This document shows, in pieces, positions 18,067-24,867 of a DNA stretch of 64,000 bases. The DNA comes from an uncultured Lachnospiraceae bacterium (GTDB taxonomy: Bacteria > Bacillota > Clostridia > Lachnospirales > Lachnospiraceae): NCBI GenBank assembly GCA_910589105.1, contig CAJUST010000004.1:71936-135935 (forward strand). Reading direction: 5' to 3'. Position numbers and translations under genes: made by a program. The stretch's first letter is position 1. The number at the start of each line of letters is the position of its first letter. Under the pieces are notes generated by a model, which was given only the letters and a program-made list of their open reading frames with translations, ran no database searches and had not been told where the DNA came from.

Positions 18067-18498
18067 AGTTTTTCCCTTTTCTTTTTCATGCCGATACATT
18101 TGCATTTCTATCTCGCTTTTTCATTTTAACACGTTCTGCCCCAAAATACAATTCTGCCTTTTCTATCTATCGCAAGCATCATGTTCAATAAATCCTTTAT
18201 ATTTATCTATTTCCAAAACAGTTTTCCTTTTAATTGCAATCTTATTAAATTAAATGTATATTTATAAATTTACATTCAACAATTAAAAGTCGATCATATC
18301 ATACATTAAAGAATTTTTATCTAAAATTTTAAATCTTCTCACTTAATCATCAGATTAATATAAATCCAAACTCAGAAAAAACTAAATATTATTCACGCTT
18401 TTCCATATATAATTTTTTTCACATTATAACGAAAAACTGTTCAAAAAGCAAAAATAAAAAGTTTCTTAAAAATTTCTTTTCGAAATGTGATAATAATG
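18067..18498. other. AT-rich non-coding gap
   Basis: About 430 bp of very AT-rich sequence between two divergent genes. I see no reading frame, no strong hairpin and no tandem repeat; only the promoter of the downstream response-regulator gene at its right edge is clear. Confidence 0.6.
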
Positions 18499-18527
18499 TT
18501 GAAACTTTACAAGATATAGTATAAAAT
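18499..18527 (+). promoter_or_regulatory. Promoter of the response-regulator operon
   Basis: TTGAAA (18499-18504) and TAAAAT (18522-18527) with 17 bp between them; a TATAAA shifted by two bases is an alternative -10. The ATG at 18562 has GGAG seven bases upstream. Confidence 0.6.
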
Positions 18528-18561
18528 ATCTATATTATATACGAAAAAAGGAGCGGTTACT

Positions 18562-18942
18562 ATGAAACTAGAAGATGTAAAAATTTTAATAGGTGATGAT
18601 TCCATTCTGGCAAGAAAACAGTTAAAAGACGTCGTTTCAAATTTTGGCATCAGCAATATTTTAGAGGCTTCGAACGGACAAGAAGCGATTGATATGTACA
18701 AAGAACATACGCCGGATATGGTTTTTCTGGATATCGTCATGCCAGTGAAAGACGGACATTCCGCAATCGCCGAAATAATGGAAGTCAATCCACAAGCCGA
18801 TATTGTAATCGTATCTTCTGTTGGCACACAGGCTCAATTAAGACAGGCTATCCAGCTTGGAGCCAAAGATTTTATACAAAAACCGCTTAACGTCCGGCAG
18901 ATAGAATCGATTTTGAAAACAAGATTTGAAGGGAGAGCATAA
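18562..18942 (+). CDS. CheY-like single-domain response regulator
   Basis: A 126-residue receiver domain with no output domain. Acidic pocket ILIGDDS (Asp near 12-13), phospho-acceptor Asp in VFLDIVMPVKDG (near residue 54), switch Ser in IVSSVG (near 83) and conserved Lys in FIQKPLN (near 105) are all present. Such proteins act by phosphorylation-dependent protein binding, as CheY does. No histidine kinase or flagellar genes are in the window. The stop codon abuts the ATG of the CheX-like gene, and the two share one promoter and terminator, so the neighbour is the likely partner or phosphatase. Confidence 0.93.
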   Translation: MKLEDVKILIGDDSILARKQLKDVVSNFGISNILEASNGQEAIDMYKEHTPDMVFLDIVMPVKDGHSAIAEIMEVNPQADIVIVSSVGTQAQLRQAIQLGAKDFIQKPLNVRQIESILKTRFEGRA

Positions 18943-19824
18943 ATGTACGCACAATTTTTTGGAAATTATCTGTTGAGCAAACGGGCTGTTTCCCCTGAGC
19001 AGCTCATTAAAGCCATTGAAGAACAGCATACCAAACACACCAAAATCGGTACGCTGGCTGTACATATGAACTTTATGGATGCGACACAGGTAAACTGTAT
19101 TCTGATTCGTCAGACCCATGAAAATAAGCGTTTCGGCGAACTTGCCATAGAAGCGGGATTTCTGACAAAAGAGCAAGTGGATACATTACTCCACCAGCAG
19201 GTGCCGATTTATTTACAAATTGGGCAGGGACTTGTGGAAAACGGGGCATTAACCGATAAAGAACTGGATACCCTGATTGCTTCTTATCAAGAAGAAAATG
19301 AGCTTTCTCAATTAGAAACAGCAAGCGAACAACAAGAAAACTTACAGTCGCTTATCCAAAATTTATTGTTAATTTCCGTTACAAATATCCCGAATTTTCT
19401 GTTGCAGTACCTCACATTGCTGTTTAACGATTTAATTCGCTTTATTGGAGAAGATTTTACGCCTTTAAATCCCATGTTATGTTCGGAATACGTTGCAGAG
19501 CACTGTTCTGCCCAAATTATCAACGGAGAATATTCCATGACTTCATATCTGGATTTAGAGGAAGAAACTGCGATTACATTTGCTTCCAGATATGTGCGCG
19601 AAAACTTCCATGAATATGACGAGTATGTACAAGCTTCGATTGAAGACTTTTTAAATCTGCACAATGGACTGTTTAATGTAAATATTTCCAACGAAAAATC
19701 AATCGAATTAGAATTAGAGCCGCCTGTCAGCCTTGAAAACACTTATATCAGCAGCGCAACTAAAATGATTCTTATGCCGATTATTTATCCTTTCGGCACA
19801 TTAAATTTCTTTTTCAAAATTTAA
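18943..19824 (+). CDS. CheX-like protein with N-terminal MshEN/GspE-N-type repeats
   Basis: A 293-residue cytoplasmic protein. Residues about 1-120 hold two or three copies of a short motif of the type RFGELAIEAGFLTKEQVD...LLHQQ and QIGQGLVENGALTDKELD, resembling MshEN (GspE N-terminal) modules, some of which bind cyclic di-GMP. Residues about 140-290 look like a CheX/CheC-type domain: LLFNDLIRFIGEDF, then IEDFLNLHNGLFNVNIS, where DFLN stands where CheX phosphatases have an ExxN motif. The role may be dephosphorylating the adjacent CheY-like protein, possibly under control of a nucleotide signal; both parts are inference. It begins on the base after the preceding stop codon and ends just before a strong terminator. 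Confidence 0.75.
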   Translation: MYAQFFGNYLLSKRAVSPEQLIKAIEEQHTKHTKIGTLAVHMNFMDATQVNCILIRQTHENKRFGELAIEAGFLTKEQVDTLLHQQVPIYLQIGQGLVENGALTDKELDTLIASYQEENELSQLETASEQQENLQSLIQNLLLISVTNIPNFLLQYLTLLFNDLIRFIGEDFTPLNPMLCSEYVAEHCSAQIINGEYSMTSYLDLEEETAITFASRYVRENFHEYDEYVQASIEDFLNLHNGLFNVNISNEKSIELELEPPVSLENTYISSATKMILMPIIYPFGTLNFFFKI

Positions 19825-19826
19825 AA

Positions 19827-19866
19827 AAAAGCCGCATTTGTATTTTTCCAAATGCGGCTTTTCTTA
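19827..19866 (+). terminator. Terminator of the CheY/CheX-like operon
   Basis: Arms AAAAGCCGCATTTG and CAAATGCGGCTTTT (19827-19840 and 19849-19862), perfect over 14 bp, followed by TTCTT. Confidence 0.88.
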
Positions 19867-19871
19867 TATCA

Positions 19872-19971
19872 CTCTCTAAACAGCTTATCATTCCAATGCC
19901 TTCTAAACTGCTATTCTTTCCAATGCTTTCTATATTGCTGATCTTTCCATTATTTTCTAAACAGCTAAAAA
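19872..19971 (-). repeat. 27-bp tandem repeat overlapping the thrC stop codon
   Basis: On the minus strand three and a half copies of a 27-bp unit begin with GCTGTTTAGAAAATAATGG, GCAATATAGAAAGCATTGG, GCAGTTTAGAAGGCATTGG and GCTGTTTAGAGAG. The first copy starts inside the last codons of thrC and contains its TAG stop (19957-19959); the later copies are non-coding. The units differ at several positions, so the expansion is not recent. Confidence 0.75.
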
Positions 19972-21447
19972 CTGCCGGACTACAGTTTCCATTTCGTCAG
20001 GCTCACAGACAGTATCATGCAAAATCTCTGCCGTCCGTATTTCTTCCACAGCGCGCGGCACAGGCGTTCCCGAAATCTTCGACAATTCATCTGCTAACTC
20101 AAAATCCGTCATGGAAGCATACGCTTCCCCGTCAATCGCATCCATCACACTTCTGGTAAACTTAAACGGGCTGGCGGTAGAAACAATCACTGTTTTTGCC
20201 ATGTCCTTACTATCTTCTTTATATTTTCCATATACCTCCGCCGCCACTGCTGTATGCGTATCCATCACATATCCCGTTGTTTGAAAAAGCCTTTGGATAC
20301 ATGCGGCTGTTTCAGATTCCGTTGCAAAATTCCCATAAAAATCCGACAACCCAGATTTCATTTCTTCCGTAATCCTATACTTGCCATCAGATGCAAGCTC
20401 ATTCATAAACGCCTCATTCCGCTTTGCGCTATTCCCTGTCAGGCGGTAAATCAAACGCTCTAAATTACTGGAAATCAAAATATCCATAGACGGGGAAGAA
20501 GTCAGAATAAATTCCCTATTTTTATCATAAACGCCCGTAGCAAAAAAATCATACAAAACTTTATTCTCATTTGAAGCGCAGACTAATTTTGCAATCGGAA
20601 GCCCCATCTGTTTTGCATAAAAAGCAGCAAGGATATTCCCAAAATTCCCAGTTGGCACAGCAAAATTAATCTTCTCTCCCTTTGCAATATCCCCATTTGC
20701 ATAAAGCCTTGCATACGCATAAACATAATAAACAATCTGAGGAACCAGACGGCCAATATTAATAGAATTAGCAGAAGAAAACTGATACCCGCCCTTCTCC
20801 ATTGTCTCAGCCAATTTCAAATCCGAAAACATCTTCTTCACGCCCGTCTGCGCCTGATCAAAATTACCATTAATCCCAACCACAAACGTATTTTTCCCTT
20901 TTTGCGTCACCATCTGCCTTTCCTGAATCGGGCTTACCCCATGTTTCGGATAAAAAACAATAATCTTTGTCCCCTCCACATCTGCAAACCCAGATAATGC
21001 CGCCTTTCCGGTATCGCCAGAAGTCGCCGTCAAAATTACAATTTCATTTTTCACCTGATTCTTTCTAGCCGCCGTAATCAACAAATGCGGTAAAATCGAA
21101 AGCGCCATATCCTTAAATGCAATCGTAGCGCCATGAAACAACTCCAAAAAATAAACATCACCCTTCTTCACAACAGGCGCAATCTCTTTTGTGTCAAATT
21201 TACCGTCATAAGCTTCTGAAATACAAGACCGCAATTCTTCTTCCGTAAAATCAGTTAAAAATTTACGCATCACAAAAAACGCAGTATCCTGATAATCCAT
21301 CTTCGCCAACTCATCAAAATCAATATCCAAAGACGGGATATGCGTCGGAACAAACAACCCGCCCCCATCTGCCAGACCCTTTAAAACCGCCTGAGAAGCA
21401 GTTACTTTTTCTTCTGAATTTCTGGTGCTTTCATATATTAATTCCAT
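19957..21447 (-). CDS. thrC: Threonine synthase
   Basis: PLP enzyme that converts O-phosphohomoserine to threonine. The 496-residue product is of the longer (yeast/E. coli-like) class: STRNSEEKVTASQAVLKGLADGG at the start, the PLP lysine in ATIAFKDMALS (near residue 110), ILTATSGDTGKAALSGF, FSSANSINIGRLVPQIVYY and PTGNFGNILAAFYAK. GAGGAG is six bases before the ATG. It stands alone on the minus strand; homoserine kinase and dehydrogenase are not nearby. Codon use shifts to A-ending codons in the 20600-21400 part, but the protein is intact. Confidence 0.96.
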   Translation of the reverse strand: MELIYESTRNSEEKVTASQAVLKGLADGGGLFVPTHIPSLDIDFDELAKMDYQDTAFFVMRKFLTDFTEEELRSCISEAYDGKFDTKEIAPVVKKGDVYFLELFHGATIAFKDMALSILPHLLITAARKNQVKNEIVILTATSGDTGKAALSGFADVEGTKIIVFYPKHGVSPIQERQMVTQKGKNTFVVGINGNFDQAQTGVKKMFSDLKLAETMEKGGYQFSSANSINIGRLVPQIVYYVYAYARLYANGDIAKGEKINFAVPTGNFGNILAAFYAKQMGLPIAKLVCASNENKVLYDFFATGVYDKNREFILTSSPSMDILISSNLERLIYRLTGNSAKRNEAFMNELASDGKYRITEEMKSGLSDFYGNFATESETAACIQRLFQTTGYVMDTHTAVAAEVYGKYKEDSKDMAKTVIVSTASPFKFTRSVMDAIDGEAYASMTDFELADELSKISGTPVPRAVEEIRTAEILHDTVCEPDEMETVVRQFLAV

Positions 21448-21490
21448 ATGTTCTCCTCTTTCCCCAAATATGTAGAATAATTAAAAATGA

Positions 21491-21570
21491 TATAAACTAA
21501 AACAGCCATATACTATACTACATAACATGAATATAAATAATATAAACTATAATAGCCACATACTATACTA
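21491..21570. repeat. 30-bp direct repeat, two copies at 50-bp period, upstream of thrC
   Basis: Copies at 21491-21520 and 21541-21570 begin TATAAACTAAAACAGCCA and TATAAACTATAATAGCCA and both end with TACTATACTA; three mismatches in 30. A third, shorter copy TATAAACTATAAAAGCA is at 22920-22936 on the other side of the methyltransferase gene. On the minus strand the repeats contain TATAGTATA-like boxes that could act as promoter elements for thrC. Confidence 0.6.
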
Positions 21571-21655
21571 TACAAAAATTGAAATAACCTGTCAAATAAA
21601 ATTCAAAGTAAAAACATCTGCTAACAGAAATACAAACAATTTCCTAAATTTAATT

Positions 21656-22645
21656 TCATTCATTGATTTTTCCCTCATATTGAGAACCGATTTCTTTTGC
21701 TATATATTGCAAAACATCGATCACAACCGAATTTCCAAATTGTTTGTATGCCTGATTATCGTTTGAGCTTATCTTATATGAATCGGGATATCCCATTATT
21801 CTCGCGCATTCTCTTGGTAACAATCTTCTATATCGGCCATTGACTAAGTACCCGCCTGTCTTTGCAAATACTCCTCCTCCATATGCTGATAAAGTAACCG
21901 CAATCCCTTTCGCGCTATAAATTCTTTCTCCTTGTCCGCCTTTATTTACTATGCCAAGTCGTATAGATTTGGCGCTATACTCGTTATCTTCTTTTCCATT
22001 CATATAAATATCAGGACGTTCAACATAATACTTTTCGGGAATCTCTTTTTCTGAAAGCAAAAAGTCCTCTACGTGTTTTTTTAGTTCAAAAGCCTTTGGA
22101 AACTTAAACTTCTCAATGCCAATATCATTCCTAAAACAAACCATATATACTCTTTCTCTCTTTTGAGGAACCCCAAAATCAACTGCATTTAGAACTTTAT
22201 AGCTAAAAGAATATCCCAATTCCTTCATAGTATTTTCTACTACTTCCAACGTTTGCCCAGCATCGTGAGAAGCAAAATTCTTTACATTTTCCATAAATAC
22301 AATTTTAGGTTTTTTACATTTTACAATTCGGGCAACATCAAAGAATAAAGTCCCTCTACTATCCTCAAATCCTCGTTGTTTACCACTGATAGAAAATGCC
22401 TGACAAGGAAAACCTGCGCATAGAATATCGTGGTCTGGAATTGTATTTTCATCTACCAAGGTAATATCGCCCTCCGGTACATCTCCAAAATTATTATAAT
22501 ACACTTCCTGCGCATATTTATCCCATTCATTTGAATAAACACAGTGCGCTCCTAATGATTCAAGGGAAATTCTAAAACCACCTAATCCGGCAAATAAATC
22601 AATAAAAGACATACCCTCAAGAGATTTATTTTCAACTATTATCAT
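21656..22645 (-). CDS. hhaIM: M.HhaI-like DNA (cytosine-5)-methyltransferase, predicted GCGC
   Basis: Transfers a methyl group from S-adenosylmethionine to C5 of cytosine in DNA. From memory the 329-residue product aligns almost without gaps with M.HhaI (327 residues): FIDLFAGLGGFR (motif I), ILCAGFPCQAFSISGKQ with the catalytic Cys81 at the same number, VFMENVKNFASHD, QKRERVYMVCFRND, the recognition-loop segment RLGIVNKGGQGERIYS, ITLSAYGGG and YKQFGNSVV. The recognition loops match M.HhaI closely, so GCGC is the predicted target. The start at 22645 follows M.HhaI and has GGAGG five bases upstream; the frame stays open further but without support. No cognate endonuclease gene is intact here. 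A broken small ORF lies just upstream. Confidence 0.93.
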   Translation of the reverse strand: MIIVENKSLEGMSFIDLFAGLGGFRISLESLGAHCVYSNEWDKYAQEVYYNNFGDVPEGDITLVDENTIPDHDILCAGFPCQAFSISGKQRGFEDSRGTLFFDVARIVKCKKPKIVFMENVKNFASHDAGQTLEVVENTMKELGYSFSYKVLNAVDFGVPQKRERVYMVCFRNDIGIEKFKFPKAFELKKHVEDFLLSEKEIPEKYYVERPDIYMNGKEDNEYSAKSIRLGIVNKGGQGERIYSAKGIAVTLSAYGGGVFAKTGGYLVNGRYRRLLPRECARIMGYPDSYKISSNDNQAYKQFGNSVVIDVLQYIAKEIGSQYEGKINE

Positions 22646-22688
22646 AACAACCTCCATATAATCAATATAGCGTTCTGCGCGCAAATTT

Positions 22689-22947
22689 TCAAGCGCTTTT
22701 GTATAACCACTCCGACTGTACTCTCAACTTAATAACATCTTGAATACTTCCCGAAAAAGAAAAACCGCCATCTGTTGACAGCATTTCTCTTTTTACTGGT
22801 ATGCTATTAGGAATAGACAATATCAACCAATATAATCTCGTCTACAAATACTTGAATGTTATTCATCAATCCTATCCATCTCAACACATCCTCTACTTTT
22901 AGCTTTTCCATTACTTGAATATAAACTATAAAAGCAGACACGAACAT
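22689..22947 (-). pseudogene. Broken small gene of unknown function upstream of the methyltransferase
   Basis: An ORF starts at 22947 with AGGTGG before the ATG and reads 46 residues (EKLKVEDVLRWIGLMNN...) to a stop at 22807. A shift of one base near 22810 continues into a second open frame (IPNSIPVKREMLSTDGGF ... VQSEWLYKSA) that stops at 22689, 43 bp before the methyltransferase start. Together they look like one gene of about 95 codons disrupted by a frameshift. I recognise no family. Its place invites the idea of a partner or regulator of the methyltransferase, but there is no direct evidence. Confidence 0.45.
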
Positions 22948-22991
22948 ACACCACCTGTTACAATATACTAGACACAAAAAAGGAAGATTTT

Positions 22992-23174
22992 ATGGCTACA
23001 AATAACTCTAGCAAATATGATGAAGATTGTAAAAAATCCCTAGTCTCCCTTCACCAAAACGGAAAAAACCTGCCCCAGCTCTGCAAAGAATACGGAGTCT
23101 CCCAATCCGCTCTCGGCAAATGGTTCAGGCAAAACTCTACTGTTGAAATGTACGATGGCGTTGTGATAAAGTAA
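22992..23174 (+). pseudogene. Truncated IS3-family transposase orfA
   Basis: Sixty codons beginning MATNNSSKYDEDCKKSLVSL with the helix-turn-helix QLCKEYGVSQSALGKWF typical of IS3-family OrfA. An intact OrfA would be about 95-100 residues with a leucine-zipper tail; here the frame ends soon after the HTH (MYDGVVIK). AAGGAAG lies before the ATG. It is followed directly by a second, different IS3-type remnant. Confidence 0.8.
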
Positions 23175-23234
23175 AGTTGTAACAACAACGGCTAATAAGA
23201 TATAATCAATTTACAAAGAAAAGAGGCTCTTATT

Positions 23235-23830
23235 ATGTTGCAAAATTACACCCCTGAATTTAAAAAGAAGATTGTCCGCCTCCATCTGGAGAAAAGAAGA
23301 ACGATCAATAGCATCACCACGGAATATGGCATCTCCAAAGAAAGAGTCCGTCGATGATGCAGTGAATTTCAGAAAGAATGCCAAGCCCAAAGCCTTCAAA
23401 TTCCTTCGTCCGCTAATGAAGCGGAAATTATTAAGACAGCCTTCTCCTTCACAAAGAACCGAATGAAAAGAAAATCCTTTTCTTAAAAAAGCTGGGGCAT
23501 TCTTCGCAAAGGAAATCGATTAGAGACTTATCGGTTTATAAAACAACATGACTGGGAATTGGGCATCCAATAAATGCTGAGGCGGCTTGGCATCTGCCCG
23601 AATGCGGAAATGAGGCTGTATTCCCTCGTCCACCCAAAGAAACCGTGTTACCGGCGCGGAAAACCGCATAAAGCCTTTGAAAACAAACTGCAGCAAAAAT
23701 TTCATGCAGACCATGCGAACCACAAGCGGTGTACGGATTTCACGTATCTGTTTTTGAAAAACGGGGAAGCGCTCTACAATTGCAGCATTACTGGTCTGTT
23801 AATTTTATTAGCCATACGCGTTAAAAAATG
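23235..23830 (+). pseudogene. Decayed IS3-family transposase (orfA plus orfB fragment)
   Basis: OrfA begins MLQNYTPEFKKKIVRLHLEK with HTH SITTEYGISKERVRR, then TGA at 23355-23357 where TGG (Trp) is expected; the frame continues CSEFQKECQAQSL. A slippery A6G near 23485 precedes the LKKAGAFFAKEID-like end, consistent with IS3 programmed frameshifting. OrfB survives in pieces (MLRRLGICPN, HPKKPCYRRGKPHKAFENK, QQKFHADHANHKRCTDFTYL) up to about 23800 and lacks the DDE catalytic core after YLFLKNGEALYNCSI. Thus a dead element with several frame breaks. Confidence 0.82.
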
Positions 23831-23894
23831 CTTGACCACAACACTCTCCAGCAAAAAGCCACTCAAAACGACCCACCAAAAAAACCCAAGCTGG

Positions 23895-23998
23895 ACATCG
23901 GACAGGGTATGCAGGCGGGGCATTGCGATGGGATTTAGGGGTTCTTAAGTATCCCTTAATCCCAGAACACAACCCCGTCTGCATACCCTGTCCGATGT
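23895..23998 (+). repeat. 104-nt long hairpin (26-bp arms) in the leader of the AP2-like gene
   Basis: Left arm 23895-23920 and right arm 23973-23998 are reverse complements over 26 bases with one mismatch (ACATCGGACAGGGTATGCAG...). Nested inside is a second stem, TGGGATTTAGGG (23929-23940) with CCCTTAATCCCA (23953-23964). An alternative pairing GGGGTTCT with AGAAC...CCCC would compete with the inner stem. No target-site duplication is visible. The right arm ends 34 bases before the TTG start of the next gene. Confidence 0.8.
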
Positions 23999-24031
23999 AC
24001 GGCGGCACACTTATAAAGGAGGAAACCCACC

Positions 24032-24826
24032 TTGCTCCCCGGCGCAACCCAATCCAAGAAAAAAGACGGAACCGTCTACTACCGTTCCGGCATCACATAC
24101 CAAAACAAACACATCAGCCTAGGAAGTTACCCCACCGAAACCGATGCGCATAACGCCTATTTAGAAGCATCGGAACTCCTCTCTACCCCGGCAATTTCCC
24201 TTGAACAGAAATTATTCCACCAGACAGCCCTCCCATTTGAAAAAACTGTCACGCTAATGAATTTTCGGGATAACAACATCTATATCAAAACTCCCATCTA
24301 CCTTCACACAAACTACTTTTCCTATTACCTGTCCGCAAAGGAAGAATTAAAATTCGATATAGATGATTTATTTTTCTATTCCACCCACAAAATCCTAAAA
24401 CGAGGCGGGCATCTGTTTGTAAATGAATACGGAATGCAGACAAGCATTTTATCCCGTTATGGTATCCGCAGTTTTGCAGTGGCGGGAAGGGATTATCTGT
24501 TTGTCAACAGTGACGCCACGGACTACCGCTATTCCAATATCCTAATAATCAACCGCTACTACGGCGTAACTTCCGCTATTCGAAAAGGAAAACCCTGTTA
24601 TGAAGTCCGGCTTCATATTAAAGGGAATCATCTGATTGGCGTTTATAAAGATGAAACGGACGCCGCGATTGCCTATAATAAAGCAGCCGACTTAGCGGCT
24701 GCTCATGGTATCCAAAAAAACTTTTATGAAAATTATATCCCGGATCTGTCTGCAAAGGAATATGCTAAAATCTATTCTTGCTTGAAACTGTCCAAAAAAT
24801 TCCTGCAATATCTGGATTCTCTCTAA
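24032..24826 (+). CDS. HNH/AP2-like DNA-binding protein (possible domesticated homing-type nuclease)
   Basis: A 264-residue protein starting with TTG; AAAGGAGG eight bases upstream fixes the start. Residues about 8-50 resemble an AP2 module (KKDGTVYYRSGITYQNKHIS, LGSYPTETDAHNAYLEA). Residues about 140-235 resemble the HNH-AP2 layout of phage/homing endonucleases: LFVNSDATDYRYSNILIINR corresponds to the usual HxxxNGDxxDNRxxNL stretch but lacks its histidines, followed by YYGVTSAIRKGKPCYEVRL and VYKDETDAAIAYNKAADLAA. Loss of nuclease residues suggests a DNA-binding role. It sits behind IS debris and the long hairpin and converges with the L,D-transpeptidase gene. Family assignment is from motif memory. 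Confidence 0.65.
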   Translation: MLPGATQSKKKDGTVYYRSGITYQNKHISLGSYPTETDAHNAYLEASELLSTPAISLEQKLFHQTALPFEKTVTLMNFRDNNIYIKTPIYLHTNYFSYYLSAKEELKFDIDDLFFYSTHKILKRGGHLFVNEYGMQTSILSRYGIRSFAVAGRDYLFVNSDATDYRYSNILIINRYYGVTSAIRKGKPCYEVRLHIKGNHLIGVYKDETDAAIAYNKAADLAAAHGIQKNFYENYIPDLSAKEYAKIYSCLKLSKKFLQYLDSL

Positions 24827-24867
24827 GGTATACGCGGGAAACGCCAAAGTCTCTTTTCATCAAATGC

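Noticed and set aside
23895..23998. MITE insertion
   Set aside because: Terminal inverted repeats are present, but no flanking target-site duplication and no second copy in the window; kept only as a hairpin.
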